NCBI GenBank assembly: GCA_015179045.1
Contig: WHUZ01000010.1
Location: 372,001-436,000 of the forward strand
Length of the DNA stretch: 64,000 nucleotides
Reading direction: 5' to 3'
Source of the DNA: Kalaharituber pfeilii
Taxonomy: Eukaryota; Ascomycota; Pezizomycetes; Pezizales; Pezizaceae
Both the position numbers and the translations under genes were made by a program. Position 1 is the stretch's first letter, and each line of letters opens with the position of its first letter. The notes beneath the pieces were generated by a model that was not told the origin of the DNA, searched no databases, and worked only from the letters and a program-made list of their open reading frames with translations. This document shows positions 1 through 10,434 of this stretch, in pieces.

Positions 1-989
1 CCGCCCCCTACCCTCACCTGGCTCCACCACGACCTTCACCACAGAAGCTGGGGCTTAGCCCCATCACGTGTGTACACACGGAGCCATCACCACCTCCACC
101 GCCGCCGCCACCGCCGCCACCACCGCCTACACCACCACCACCACCACCTCCACCAGCACAGCCTCTGGGGCCCAGCCCCATCACGTGCATAGACATCCCG
201 CCGGCGCCACCCGCCGACCGGAAGGGGAAGGAAAAGGCGGACCCACCTGTGCCACGTGACGGCAACACCTCCGGCAACAGGAAGAGGAAGGGGAAGACGC
301 CCGCTCCCAATCAGCCCTACGAAATAAAACGCCGACTCAGCGATGAGGAGGCAAAAAAAGATCGCAGCTTCGGGAGCACCACCACCCGCACCGCCGTCAC
401 CCGCACCGGCACTACAGCCATCGCCGCCACCGGTGCCGGCACCATCATCACCGAACACACCACCACCGTCGCCACACAAGCCAAGACGGAAGCTTCCGAC
501 CCAGCAAGAAGCGTTCCGGCGACACCGTGCCACCACCAAGACCTCTGTCAAGACTGGAATCGTTGTACATGGGGTAGCATTGAGGAAGGATCTGGGGAAC
601 GTACAACGATGGCTGGTTGCAGACAACAAGGACCTGAAGAAGGTGGTTGGGATCCGTTGGTTGAGAAAGAAGGACCTACTAGTTGGAGAGGGGAAGAAGA
701 CGAGCTCCATAGTGGTTTATCTGGAAGGCCAACAGGACATCGACAAGGTGCGACTCGGAGGAAGATGGTTGAAAGTGAGCCAGTACGAGGCGGATAGGGG
801 ACGGAGATGAGGAAGGAGATGAGACGGACTGGCCGCTCCCCCCGCAACACTATGTAAACCGCGGGCATCATGTATTTAAAGTTGCTTACTTCTTTCGTTC
901 TTTTTGGAGTTTTTTTAATAAAAACCCTCGCCATAGCCCTTAGGGCGGCAAGCGAGTATTGATATAAAAAAAAAAAAAAAAAAAAAAAA
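1..989 (+). mobile_element. ORF1-bearing LINE, tail type A, cut by window edge
   Basis: Non-LTR retrotransposon copy running into the window. It contains the C-terminal part of ORF1, a short 3' UTR with an AATAAA signal, the type A terminal hairpin (CTCGCCATAGCCC, loop, GGGCGGCAAGCGAG at about 935-957) and a poly(A) run ending at 989. No ORF2 lies between ORF1 and the tail, so it belongs to the ORF1-only class seen complete at 42623-44032. The 5' end and left target duplication lie outside the window. Confidence 0.8.
151..810 (+). pseudogene. LINE-A ORF1, C-terminal part, frameshifted
   Basis: The ORF1 protein of this LINE class is presumably an RNA-binding partner of the retrotransposition particle. 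Here a proline- and CCA-rich region is followed by a basic stretch (NRKRKGK) and the conserved C-terminal block: VVHGVALRKDLG, IRWLRKKDLL, TSSIVVYL and VRLGGRWL, ending in a DRGRR-like tail. The reading frame changes by one base at the A7 run near 355-361: RLSDEEAKK is in one frame and the following AASGAPPP in another. The copy at 4673-5733 has an equivalent RLDDTEARKIASSGAP in a single frame, which shows the change is a break. It could be a sequencing error in a homopolymer, but similar breaks occur in other copies. Confidence 0.7.
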
Positions 990-1333
990 TTACTACGCCC
1001 GCGAATCGCTCCGCTCCGCTGCGCGCTCCACGCCAAACAGCTGCCCATTCGGCCCGCCGTATATACACACTTCCGTGGCGACTCCGGCCCGACAAACCTC
1101 CGTAGCGACTCCGACCCGCCGTATACACTCCTCCGTAGCCGTAACATCCAGTGCCTTCCAGCGCCCACCGGAGCCTAGCCCCTCACGCCCGTAACATTAC
1201 CACCCCTAGTGCTTCAACTACTACTACTTCAAGTCCCGGTATTCCTGAATCACTTGAGGAGTCTAGGAACACTGAAGGTCAGATCAAGGTATGGAGATTA
1301 GCTCAGGAACATAAACTACTTCTATACAATTAA
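990..1333. other. Unassigned stretch between LINE tails
   Basis: About 340 bases hold two near repeats (each with GCCCGCCGTATA) and a short open frame at 1151-1333. I see no splice-supported gene and no recognisable domain. The next 13 bases are the left target duplication of the mini-insertion at 1334. Confidence 0.4.
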
Positions 1334-1373
1334 CGGCACGCGAGTAATGAAATAAAAAAAAAAAAAAAAAAAA
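1334..1373 (+). mobile_element. Minimal LINE-A tail insertion (40 bp)
   Basis: Only the distal half of the type A hairpin (CGGCACGCGAGTAATGA) plus poly(A) is inserted. It is flanked by a perfect 13-bp duplication TCTATACAATTAA at 1321-1333 and 1374-1386. This is target-primed reverse transcription aborted within about 20 nt of the 3' end. Confidence 0.9.
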
Positions 1374-1627
1374 TCTATACAATTAAAGGTGCATTGCATC
1401 CCTCATGATCTGTATATGCAATTGTTGACTTTTAATAAAAAGACTGGCCCTAGATGGATGAGAATTACTAGTTTTCTATATTATTTTTCTGATTTCGAGG
1501 ATGTTGAGCTATACTATATACAGGGAGAGCTCAAATTAGGTAAATAATAATGAATTTAGTTGTAAATATTGGAATTTTGATTTTTTCCTCATTATAATAG
1601 CAAATTCTGATTCAGCGATGTCAAATT

Positions 1628-1687
1628 ATCGCCATAGCCCGTGGGGCGGCAAGCGATCAATGATGTAAAAAAAAAAAAAAAAAAAAA
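1628..1687 (+). mobile_element. LINE-A tail-only insertion
   Basis: A complete type A hairpin (ATCGC paired with GCGAT, triloop GTG) plus poly(A) is flanked by the perfect 11-bp duplication GATGTCAAATT at 1617-1627 and 1688-1698. No coding sequence is carried. Confidence 0.92.
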
Positions 1688-1843
1688 GATGTCAAATTGG
1701 TATAATTTCTATAGTTGCAATATATTCAAATAAAAGTAGTAGAGTGAGGAATGCATGACGAGGAGTGCCCAGAAAGTGGATCGTTACAAGGGGGCAGATC
1801 GTTACCACATCGGGCACGCTACGCCTGCGAGTTCATGTTAGTT

Positions 1844-1860
1844 GGAGGCCTGAACGCCAA
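1844..1860 (+). promoter_or_regulatory. Conserved upstream motif of the four-exon family (gene 1)
   Basis: GGAGGCCTGAACGCCAA lies about 185 bases before the start codon of gene 1. The same string, with at most one or two changes, precedes genes 2, 3, 4 and the truncated sixth copy, and is followed within 30-100 bases by a CCCCTCC box. Conservation through otherwise diverged flanks suggests a promoter element or shared duplication. Its function is inferred. Confidence 0.45.
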
Positions 1861-2043
1861 GCATTGGCAGTGACGGGCTGCACCATTTGGATTACCCCTC
1901 CTTGCACCTACCACTATCGGTATATAGTCTCGCAGAGCTCCACATCAGTCAATTTCCACGTCGCGTCCCAACTAATCGCCAAATTTCAGTTTCTCGTTCG
2001 CGCATAAGTCATCCGATTTCCCGGTTGTGATTAAACTGTGAAA

Positions 2044-3199
2044 ATGCCTCAAGGTATATATTCTTGTCACAGAATTTCCGTTTACATCGTGAAGGATTAG
2101 AGTCCTCACGTCCTTTCTATTAGGGTTCCTTACTGTCTATGTCCCGCAGCTTGGGGCTTCCTCACCCATTACCTTACCGGTGCCAGTAGGAGCGCCAGAT
2201 CAATCTGGTAAAAATAGAAAGGACAGTGAATCAAATATTGATCGTTTTCTGGCCGGATTACCCTCTGCAAAACAATACACTGAATCCGACAAGCTCAGCA
2301 TAAACCCATCTAGGGAGCACTGGATCTTGTTTGACGTTGGAAGGCTTAGCTATATACACAGAAGCTTCTTCAATGTATATCTGGAAAATCTTTCACCTAA
2401 GTACCTTGAAGGTAGAAGTTATATTTTACTGTCTCCACAGGCGGCATCCCGATTTACTAGCAAGTCATTGGGCACAAACTTTCTAGGTAAGTCCATGACC
2501 TCTTGGACATATGAATACGATCATTGACAATGATCCCTTGCTTCATGATTCTAGATGCCCTCAATAAGCTGTTTCCAGAGCAAATTTTATACCCCGCAAT
2601 AGACGTTTTTTGGAAGCAACAAGCACAACCGCCATGGGATGCTCCATCTCAGGGGAACAGCAAGGCGTACAGTATTATGCTTTGGATCCCCTGCTTTACA
2701 TTACCTTGGGATATAATCATTAGACGGGATGTAAGCTTGAGTCCTTCCATGGAATTCTTAGGAAGCAATCATAACACTTGTCCACGCTGTTGCTTGGGTT
2801 CAGATTGGCACCTGCTTTTTTCGACTGCTGGTATAGCTCCAGGCTAACTTTCATTACGATAATTAACAGAGCGGAGAACTGAATCTTGAAAGCACGATTT
2901 CGAACTTTACGGGTCGTTTGGATGGAGACATAACGGGGTTTCGTGCAGACAAAAAAGCACCTCAGCCCATTGTACCCGTACCGCTGGATAACTGGGCCCT
3001 CATTGACTTTAAAACCCAGCACATCATTCCCAGGGCATTCGCGAACAATATTGCACTCACAATTAGTGAAAGCAAAACCTTCATTTTGGCACCAATCACC
3101 TTATCAGGACTGGCCAAGCAACTCTTAGCGGTTATTAAGGACGGCGGGGTGCCGGCTTGGGAGGCATACTGGAAGAACTATACTGCGCAGGGAAAGTAA
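2044..3199 (+). CDS. Four-exon family protein, gene 1 (unrecognised family)
   Basis: I do not recognise this family. Exons are 2044-2053, 2124-2486, 2555-2730 and 2870-3199. Donors are GTATAT, GTAAGT and GTAAGC and all acceptors end in AG. The joined frame is open for 292 codons. Exon 1 encodes only MPQ plus one base. Conserved blocks across the copies are LTVYVPQLGAS (N-terminus), HWILFDVGRLSYIHRSFFN and YLENLSPKYLEGRSYILLS (exon 2), a WIPCFTLPWD-like block (exon 3), and DNWALIDFKTQHIIPRAFAN, FILAPITL and a DGGVPAWEAYWKNY C-terminus (exon 4). There is no signal peptide or membrane span. Exon 3 is shorter than in genes 3-5, lacking the HDK-containing middle section. It is a tandem relative of gene 2, with shared flanks on both sides. 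Splicing is predicted by eye but is supported by five copies with the same phases. Confidence 0.72.
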
Positions 3200-3566
3200 G
3201 AAGGTACTGCAGATGGAACCGAGAAAGGTAAGTTGAGAAATCATATGCTCCACCAGGTTGAGCTCTCCAAAGTTCAGGCTGACGTCTATATGCAGGCGTT
3301 ATGAGAAACATGCACAGCACCCGCTGGAACCTGAATACTTTATAATCACTACATATTGCTTTGTAGCTGGCACTAGTATTGGTGAAACATTATACTCGTA
3401 TACTTATACCCAGTGATTTCATCTCCAAATTGCACAGACCTTGGAGGAATAAAGTTGCTCAGATTGTGGTGCTGTCAATGTATTCATCTGTGTGTTTGCC
3501 CTATGTTCGTAACTAAGTACGACCTAATGTAAGGCACTAATCGCGAACAGCTTCGGTCTTTTAGGC
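3200..3566. other. 3' flank of gene 1, duplicated downstream of gene 2
   Basis: This stretch matches 9517-9960 base for base over long runs (for example the CACCAGGTTGAGCTCTCC region), so it is part of the tandem duplication. It shows no separate gene. The copy after gene 2 additionally carries the tail insertion at 9728. Confidence 0.6.
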
Positions 3567-3571
3567 GTTGA

Positions 3572-3945
3572 TATACGAGCGGGAGGGTCTGCGAGGGCTG
3601 CTTTGGTCACGGTGAGGGCTATAGAAGTATAGAGATACCGTTAAGTCTATTGAACGTAGAGTCGCAAGAACAGCAGGTTTATATACATGAGAAGCATAGC
3701 ATAACGTGACTTGTGAACCATGACTGAATAGGAAATCATCAGGGAAGATGTCATATCAGGAAAGGTGAGAAAGGCACGGGATGCGTGGCTTGCAAGAGAA
3801 CGCCGTGGCGTAAGCCACATAAAAGCTGGCGTTGTGGCGTATTCATACATAATCCAATAGCGAGGTTAAATGCATGAGTGGAACGACAAAATAACAGAGA
3901 ACAATAATAATAGCAACAGGTGGCAACGGATGTAATGTTCCGACA
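3572..3945 (-). mobile_element. Solo LTR (374 bp)
   Basis: A TGTCGG...GTATA unit read on the minus strand is flanked by 5-bp duplications (GTTGA at 3567-3571 and 3946-3950). The paralogous segment at 10690-10710 runs straight through this point (TTTAGGCGTTGAAGGGGG), giving an empty site. The length, 5-bp duplication and lack of internal genes fit an LTR left after LTR-LTR recombination. The 3' end is TA rather than the usual CA. Confidence 0.72.
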
Positions 3946-3950
3946 GTTGA

Positions 3951-4350
3951 AGGGGGTGGTAGGATAGCTGTAGTCTGTTTCGTTCGCTAGCTCTTTGTGC
4001 TTTGGCAAATTGGCGTATACCGGCTTCCGTGACTATTTCATCCTGGTATTGGAGTGCGGTTCCTTATCTTCGCGGCCTTGTCTGCATTGTCGTTGCCCTT
4101 GACCCCTGCGTGTGCTTTTACCCACATCACCGCTTTATCTTGATCCCCTCGTGTCATTCTCTCCTCCCATTTTTCTCTCACCATCCACGCGGGACCTTCG
4201 TGGGTTGGGTCTCCGTTCGCGATCTTTTTCAATCTTGCTATGGCTGTTCTCGAGTCCGTGACTATTAGCAGCTCGCCGTCCTGAGATATCGCTCCGCGTC
4301 ATTTACTGTGCTACGTGTGCCCAGGTATCACACCTCTCCAACCTCCTCGG
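3951..4350 (-). pseudogene. LINE ORF2 fragment, RNase H region
   Basis: The minus strand reads an RNase H-like piece containing ITDS/VTDS-type, WVKAHAGVKGNDNADKAA and TPIPG-like segments, with frame breaks. The same fragment occurs at 11111-11413 and 13144-13215, where MITE and LINE insertions interrupt it. It is a remnant with no start or 3' tail. Confidence 0.7.
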
Positions 4351-4538
4351 GCGACTCCACAACCACAACGTCCCCCCCAGCGAAAGTAACATAGATCGAT
4401 AGCTCTCAGCGAGCTGAGTCTATTCATCTGACTTTTATTCCTAGATACCCAACGCCGCAAATTTTCCCGAGGGGTGAAATTTGAGGAAACCGTCAGCTCA
4501 TCACCTCATTGCCAATACATCACCCACACCCCCACCGG

Positions 4539-4599
4539 GCCCTGCCTTGGCGAGTAGCTGCGCGCGGGGTCACGTGACAAAAAAAAAAAAAAAAAAAAA
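4539..4599 (+). mobile_element. LINE-B tail-only insertion nested in LINE-A
   Basis: The type B tail (CCCTGCC ... GCGCGGGGTCACGTGA) plus poly(A) is flanked by the 13-bp duplication ACACCCCCACCGG at 4526-4538 and about 4600-4612. It lies inside the 5' UTR of the surrounding LINE-A copy, so it is younger than that copy. Confidence 0.9.
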
Positions 4600-4672
4600 A
4601 CACCCCCACCGGCGCCAAGCGCCAATAGACAGACTCAGACCTTCACCCGACGGCCAATAAGGAAAAGACAAA

Positions 4673-5733
4673 ATGCTGAAGAGCAAAAACAAAGCGAGAG
4701 CCACCCCTACCTCTCCGCCACCTCCAAAACCCCCCCTCCGCCGCCATCACCACCACCGACGTCGGAAGGAGCGACGTTAAGCTGGGACAAATACTACCGG
4801 TCATGGGACGACATTCCAGTCCCTGACTGGGAAGAAACGGTCCAAGACCTGCTCGACTACAGACGCATGATCCCGAATTTATGGGAGAATGTAGTGGCTG
4901 CACTTTGGGGAGTCGAGAAGGACACGACCCCAGTTAATGGGTCAATTCTGGCAATACGGTTCTGTGAAGACATGACGTTGAAGGTCTTCTCCGGGGACCC
5001 GAAAGACACCAGACCGAGCTGGCTTAGCCATGCAGACACACCACCACCGCCGCCACCTCAACCCTTGGGGCTCAGCCCCATCACGTGCATCCAGACAACC
5101 CCGGTGGAGGCCACCTCCGAAGCATGCGGACTTAACTACCACACCCTGCTATCGGAGACACCCACTCCCGAAACTCCCACCACCCCCACCCCAACAACTC
5201 CCGCAGGCAACATACCGGGGATACCGCCTGCGAATAACCCAAAGAAAAGGAAAGGCAAAGCGGTATCGATACAACCGTACGCCTTGAAGAGACTTGACGA
5301 TACGGAGGCCAGAAAGATCGCCTCAAGTGGCGCCCCATCATCGCACACACCAACAGTATCGGCATCAGCCTCCGCGCCTACTCCCTACCCTAGACCCACC
5401 CCGGAACCCAAGACCGCCCCCCCTCGACCCCAACAAGCCAAATCCCCGACCCGACCATCCACCCGCGATGCCACCACCCCCAGACCGGGCATCGTAATAC
5501 ACGGAATAGCCCTGAGAAAGGATCTCGGGAAAGTTCAGAGATGGTTGGAAACAGACAACAAAGCCATGGGAAAGACAGCAGGGATAAGGTGGCTTAGAAG
5601 CAAGAAGACACTGCAAGAGGAGGGCAAACAGACAAGCTCGGTGGTGGTCTACCTGGAGGAAGACAAGGTAATGGACAGGGTGAGACTCGGAGGAAGATGG
5701 CTGAGGGCTTGCCGATACGAGTGGGACAGGTGA
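4673..5733 (+). pseudogene. LINE-A ORF1 (one frameshift)
   Basis: The start is MLKSKNKARATPTSPPPPKP. A one-base shift in the C7 run near 4729-4735 leads into the frame that is then open to 5733. Domain order is a short basic/proline-rich head, an acidic-aromatic section (WDDIPVPDWEETVQDLLDY), the LGLSPITCIQT motif, a long proline-rich linker with a basic KKRKGK patch, and the conserved C-terminal block (GIVIHGIALRKDLGKVQRWL ... VRLGGRWLRACRYEWDR). No CCHC knuckle is visible. The 3' UTR and tail follow directly. Confidence 0.72.
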
Positions 5734-5881
5734 AGGAAGGAAACACGTCCCCCGCATCGACCCACCCACAACACCAGAGAAGTCCGTGGGACTCACATGT
5801 AATGAGACAAGTAGTTAGTTTTTATTTTTTTCCTTTAATAAAAACCCTCGCCATAGCCCATAGGGCGGCACGCGAGTAATG

Positions 5882-5914
<33 letters not shown>

Positions 5915-5915
<1 letters not shown>

Positions 5916-6295
5916 ACTTGAGCTAAATCTGGCCTTGTGCCAGTGTGATGCAGTGACGCCAAGAAGGTTTGTTTTTACCTTTAATCTTTTGCGGCTGAAC
6001 GAGGCTACCTCCTCCTCCGAGCAACCCGCTCCTCTCGGCGGCAGTCACGATCTGATAAAAATACTGTGATAGGCATCATGTGATTTGCTTATGTGATACT
6101 TCAAATTGCCAAATCTCTCCTGCGCTCCCTGGTAGTGCGCTAGCGACGTGCTTCTTTCTCCATATACCGTGACCCGCTTCTTCATAATTCCAATGGCATC
6201 TCATTCAATTTTTTTATCATTGATCGCATGCCGCCCTAAGGGCTATGGCGATATCTCATTCATATCGTTGTCATTGGCAACTATTAGTACTGTTA
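5915..6295 (+). repeat. Third copy of a segment from the inverted duplication
   Basis: The sequence from GACTTGAGCTAAATCTGG to the GTTGTCATTGGCAACT region matches 24523-24900 and, inverted, 51740-52815. All three copies contain the same tail-only insertion (6208, 24798, 51780), so that insertion predates the copying. Confidence 0.75.
6208..6252 (-). mobile_element. LINE-A tail-only insertion (shared ancestral)
   Basis: The type A hairpin on the minus strand (ATCGC/GCGAT) with a short poly(T) is flanked by ATCTCATTCA at 6198-6207 and 6253-6262. The poly(A) has shortened to seven T, consistent with greater age than most others. Confidence 0.88.
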
Positions 6296-6612
6296 AAGTG
6301 TTGTAATTATGCGTACATCCGAGTTGCTATCCGCCACTGAGTGGCGAAGCGCTAGGTACAAAAAAGCCTATTGTATCATTTCTACGATTCCTATTGATTT
6401 CATTACTGCTCATATCTTGACGTAAATATTGTGGCTTGTAGACGACCCTACACTATGTCATTCTTTCACTATTGTTAGCTTTATTCTATATTTTGCCATT
6501 TATTGGCTATCATTATTCATGTATATAAGTCAGAGCTTCTGGCGACTCTTCATACTATATACTAGTTGAAAAATTAAGTATCCAGACAGGGGATCAATGC
6601 ATATTATGCGCT

Positions 6613-7866
6613 ATGCAGTATCCGGTATATACTAGCATATTTTTGTATGCTTGGCTATGATACTCAGTGTGGATTTTATTATGTCAGAAGTATCCGAACA
6701 GCGGACATAACGAATTTAGGACTTGCAGTACCAACAGTCCTATACCTACGTATGAGGACAGCGCAAATAGATGTAAGTTCTGTACTAGAAATATAAAAAT
6801 AGCACTGCAGGCAACTACGATAAGTGCAGGTTCAGGCATTATAATGATCAAAACTTACTATTCTGATAGTCTGACTACTATTCTGATAGATCCTAAGATT
6901 TCAAGACTGCTCTTCAGGGCTTTTTTAGAGACCATTGAAATACTGTTTAAGAGGCTGTTCGAGCTCAAACAACCTCCGAAATAGCCTCCGAAACAGCGCC
7001 CGAAACAGCCTCCGAAACGGCCTGGAAAGTTGCCTCCGGAACAACCTCTAGTATGACCTCCGGTACGACCTCCGAAACAGCCTCTGAACAGCCTCTGAAC
7101 AGCCTCCGGAACACCCTCTTAAACAGCTGCTCGAACAGCTGCTTGTAGCATGTTAACAGCTGCTTGTAGCATGTTAACAGCTACTCAAACAGCATCTAGA
7201 ATAGCCTTCGGAACAGCCTCCGGAACAGCCTCCGGAACAGCTTCCGGAACAGCCTCCGCAAAAACTTCCCGAAAAACCTCTGGAATAGGCTACAGAAGAG
7301 CACTGCAATAGCAGTGAAAACACCCCGTAGTGACCTACCTCCAGTTGCAGTACTCTGTTCTGCAATTTATTACAACTTCAAGATTTGTAGCTGATGCATA
7401 TGTGAAGCTCTCAAAACTCCACTCTCAATGATGTCAGTGCAATTGATTTTAGTATCTTCATTATTCTAGATATTGTTCGTATTGATAAAAACTTTGCTTG
7501 GGCTATTTAGTATGCGAATACCTCAATGTAGGCCAATAATGGCTATTCTTTTCCAGGGGGGCTATTTTAGCACCTACAAGAATATTAGTATCTTACTTAG
7601 TATGATAATTGAGTCTTTACCCGGACTGTTGTTGCTTGCCGTCCTTGTATATATTACCTTGTTCTTGTATTTATTCCGCTGCTGTATGATAGGGGTCTCC
7701 AGAATTGTGGAGAAGACCCAAATTCATTATGTCAGCTGTCCGGATTTCATTAGGTCAGCTGTCTGGATACTTCTGACATAATAAAAATTGGACGCTATCA
7801 TGAAATTTTAACTGGTCTAAGGAGCCAACCATACAAAAATATGCTAGTTTATACCAGAAACTGCAT
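6613..7866. mobile_element. 1.25-kb inverted-repeat (foldback-like) element
   Basis: The ends are imperfect inverted repeats. ATGCAGTATCCGGTATATAC at the left is mirrored by the complement of the right end, followed by the shared ACTAGCATATTTTTGTATG. Inside, TATGTCAGAAGTATCCG (left) mirrors CGGATACTTCTGACATA-like sequence (right). The middle holds a roughly 12-bp minisatellite (CAGCCTCCGGAA) at 6965-7285. There is no coding gene and no clear target duplication. Confidence 0.65.
6965..7285. repeat. Minisatellite, period about 12 bp
   Basis: Degenerate tandem copies of CAGCCTCCGGAA, with a secondary unit AACAGCTGCTTGTAGCATGTT at 7131-7180. The glycine-cysteine-rich open frame on the minus strand here is a by-product of the repeat. 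Confidence 0.8.
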
Positions 7867-8182
7867 GTCGCTTACCTAATAGTGACCGACCACCCACAGG
7901 TGACCGAATTGGGAATCCCTGCATCCACCTTCAAATTCATTATGATAGGCAGACTTTCCACCAGGTCCTCTCAAGACCTTCACCTTTCTTTCGTTCCCTG
8001 AATTTGATGTTCAATCTCCACACTGGTTCGAGTCACTTTCATGCGCATGCTCACCTTCAGTCGTAACTGCTAGTACTGTAATAGAGCGGTAAAATTGTCG
8101 CAAAATTGAAATTTATTCACTTCCCGCTACGAAAGCGGCATTGTGTGCTGTACTTACGCTACGCCTGCGAGACGTGTTGGTT
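7867..8182. other. Upstream flank of gene 2
   Basis: No gene is visible. From about 8150 the sequence aligns with the upstream region of gene 1 (TACGCTACGCCTGCGAG onward), marking the left part of the tandem duplication. Confidence 0.5.
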
Positions 8183-8199
8183 GGAGGCCTGAACGCCAA
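8183..8199 (+). promoter_or_regulatory. Conserved upstream motif (gene 2)
   Basis: GGAGGCCTGAACGCCAA lies about 220 bases before the gene 2 start, with ACCCCTCC about 45 bases further on. It is identical to the motif before gene 1. Confidence 0.45.
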
Positions 8200-8405
8200 G
8201 CATTGATTGTGACGGGCTGCACTATTTGGATTACCCCTCCTTGCACCTACCTTGCACCTACCGCTATCGGTATATAGTCTCGCAGAGCTCCACATCTGTC
8301 AAGTTCCACGTCGCGTCCCAACTATTGCATTCCAGAATCGCCAAATTTCAGTTTCTCGTTTGCGCATAAGTCATCCGATTTCCCCACTGTGATTAAACTC
8401 TGAAA

Positions 8406-9516
8406 ATGCCTCAAGGTATATATCCTCGTCTCAGAATTTCTGTTTACATCGTAAAGGATTAGAGTCCTCACGGTTTTTCTTTTAGGAAACCTTACTGTCT
8501 ACGTCCCGCAGCTTGGGGCTTCCTCACCCCTCACTCTAGCGGTGCCAGTGGGGACGTCATCCAATCTCAGTAATTATAACAAACCGGATAGTGAATCAGA
8601 TATAAATCGTTTTCTGGCGGGATTGCCCTCTGCTGAACAAAACGCCGGACCCAACAATTTCAGCATTAACCCATCTAGAGGGAACTGGATATTGTTTGAT
8701 GTTAAAAGGCTTAGCTTCATACACAGAAGTTCGTTCAATACATATCTGGAAAATCAGTCACCTGGAAACCTAGAGGGAAAAATATATGTTTTACTGTCTT
8801 CACAGGCCTCATTGCGATTCACTAGCGATTCATTGGGCACAAACTTTATAGGTAAGCCCAGGGCGCCTCTTGTTATACGTGAATGCGCTCATTGTCAATG
8901 ACTCTTTGCTTCATGATTCTAGATGCCATTAGGAGTCTTTTTCCGCAAAAACTTATATACCCCTCAATCGACGTTTGGTTGAAGGAACAAGCACAGCCGC
9001 CGTGGGGGACTTCTGGGCCCCCAAACTTGTTCAATGTTGTGCTTTGGATTCCTGGATATGCATTACCTTGGGATTTAATTAAACCCGATGTACGCTCGCG
9101 TTATTCCATCGCTGTCATTGATATTATGCACACTGGTATTTTCCAGTCTAGTTGGCAACTGCTTCTTAATCATGGCTTCATACTAACTTGTACTACTAAT
9201 ATAATATTAGAATCTTAGGCTCGAACTCGCGATCTCGAACTTCATTTCCTTGTTGGGTACAGACACGCCAAACTCACTTAAGCCCATAGTACCCCTACCA
9301 AGCGATAACTGGGTCCTCATCAACTGTGGCACCCAGCAGATCATTCCGAAGGCATTCGTGAACAATATTGAGCTTAGATATTATTATAGCGCAAGATTTA
9401 TATTGGTACCAGTAACATTAACAGGACTAGCCAATCAACTTTTGAAGGTTATCAAGGACGGCGGGGTGCCCGCTTGGGAGGGATACTGGAAGAACTATGC
9501 TGCGCAGGGAAAGTAA
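8406..9516 (+). CDS. Four-exon family protein, gene 2
   Basis: Exons are 8406-8415, 8486-8851, 8923-9089 and 9211-9516. The joined frame gives 282 codons. Splice phases match those of gene 1: the G of exon 1 completes a glycine codon, and exon 4 starts in phase 0. Conserved features are NLTVYVPQLGASSP, DSESDINRFLAGLPS, NWILFDVKRLSFIHRS, LWIPGYALPWD, DNWVLINCGTQQIIPKAFVN and DGGVPAWEGYWKNYAAQGK. Intron 3 uses GTACGC as donor and ATTAG as acceptor. It is closest to gene 1 in sequence and, like it, has the short exon 3. No premature stop is seen. Function is unknown, and no homologous domain is recognised from memory. Confidence 0.72.
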
Positions 9517-9727
9517 GCAGGTACTGTAGATGGAACCGAGAAAGGTAAGTTGAGAAATCACATGCTCCACCAGGTTGAGCTCTCCAAAGTTTAGGCTGAC
9601 GTCTATATGCAGGCGTCATGAGAAACATGCACAGCACCCGTTCGAACCTGAGTAAATTATAATCACTACATATAACTTTAGTAGCTAGCACTAGTACTTG
9701 TACCCAGTGATTTCATCTCCAAATTGC

Positions 9728-9788
9728 GCCCTGCCATGGCGAACAGCTACAAGCGGGGTCACGTGAAAGAAAAAAAAAAAAAAAAAAA
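9728..9788 (+). mobile_element. LINE-B tail-only insertion
   Basis: CCCTGCCATGGCGAACAGC ... GCGGGGTCACGTGA plus poly(A) is flanked by ATCTCCAAATTGC at 9715-9727 and 9789-9801. The paralogous site downstream of gene 1 (about 3420-3440) is uninterrupted and serves as an empty site. Confidence 0.93.
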
Positions 9789-10010
9789 ATCTCCAAATTG
9801 CACAGAACTTGGAGGGATAAAGTTGCTCAGATTGTGGTGCTGTCAATGTATTCATCTGTGTGTTCGCCCTATGTTCGTAACTAAGTAGTAAGTACGACCC
9901 AATGTAAGACACTAAACGCTGTGATGACGGCTCAACAGCATCCACTGTTTCGCACGGGTACCGGTGTCTAGAGCTGGCGGAATGAAGCCTCACAGGCGGC
10001 CTCAATAATC

Positions 10011-10430
10011 AAATGCTAAGGAAAGGGTCTTCAATTGTCTTGTCTGTGCGTGTCCATATCTGTCCATGTCTGTATATCTCCGTGTATGTCTGTATCCATG
10101 TATGTTGCTGCTTGCTTTCCTGCTTCCACAGTCCTATCTACATACAATTTATAGACCACCTTCGCCTTCCAACTGAGCCTATACATACATATCTCGCTTC
10201 TTAATCATAATTTTCTTCCTCATCCCGTGCATGTGTCATCATGTGGCCCTACTGCTGAGTACCGCTCCGGCCCGCGTATGGCCTTATTCTTTCCATCGGT
10301 ACCGTGGTTACCACCACACCGTCTCTTTGTCTTCTCGAACAACGTTATGAATTAAAAAGAGATGCATGAAAAGTAAGAATAGAATAGCTTAAAGAAAGAT
10401 TCGGCTGTCCCGCTTTCTACTCCCTTCCTG
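10011..10430. other. No gene seen; TG-rich imperfect repeat then LINE 3' UTR-like sequence
   Basis: A run of TGTCTGTG/TCCATGTC-type imperfect repeats (10035-10110) is followed by sequence that probably belongs to the 3' UTR of the minus-strand LINE remnant starting near 10435. No tail hairpin is present, so that LINE copy has lost its 3' end. Confidence 0.35.
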
Positions 10431-10434
10431 CCCA

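Larger units (their letters stand above)
4371..5914 (+). mobile_element. ORF1-only LINE, tail type A, near full length
   Basis: It begins with the class 5' UTR (GCGAAAGTAACATAGATCG, then the CTCAGCGAGCTGAGTC hairpin), carries ORF1, AATAAA, the type A hairpin (CTCGC/GCGAG, triloop ATA) and poly(A) to 5914. A tail B mini-insertion sits in the 5' UTR. The base after poly(A), GACTTGAGCTA, is exactly the site used by the LINE at 23835 in a paralogous segment. I find no matching left duplication, so the left edge may be recombined. Confidence 0.78.

Noticed and set aside
14..710. Minus-strand glycine/tryptophan-rich open frames
   Set aside because: They are antisense to the CCA-rich ORF1 of a LINE and arise from the trinucleotide repeat.
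6667..6984. 105-residue open frame at the start of the 1.25-kb inverted-repeat element
   Set aside because: It runs from the inverted end into the minisatellite with no conserved motif; treated as chance.
7174..7365. Gly-Cys-Ser-rich small protein on the minus strand
   Set aside because: It is a translation of the 12-bp minisatellite; no start context or homologue, and the period explains the residue pattern.
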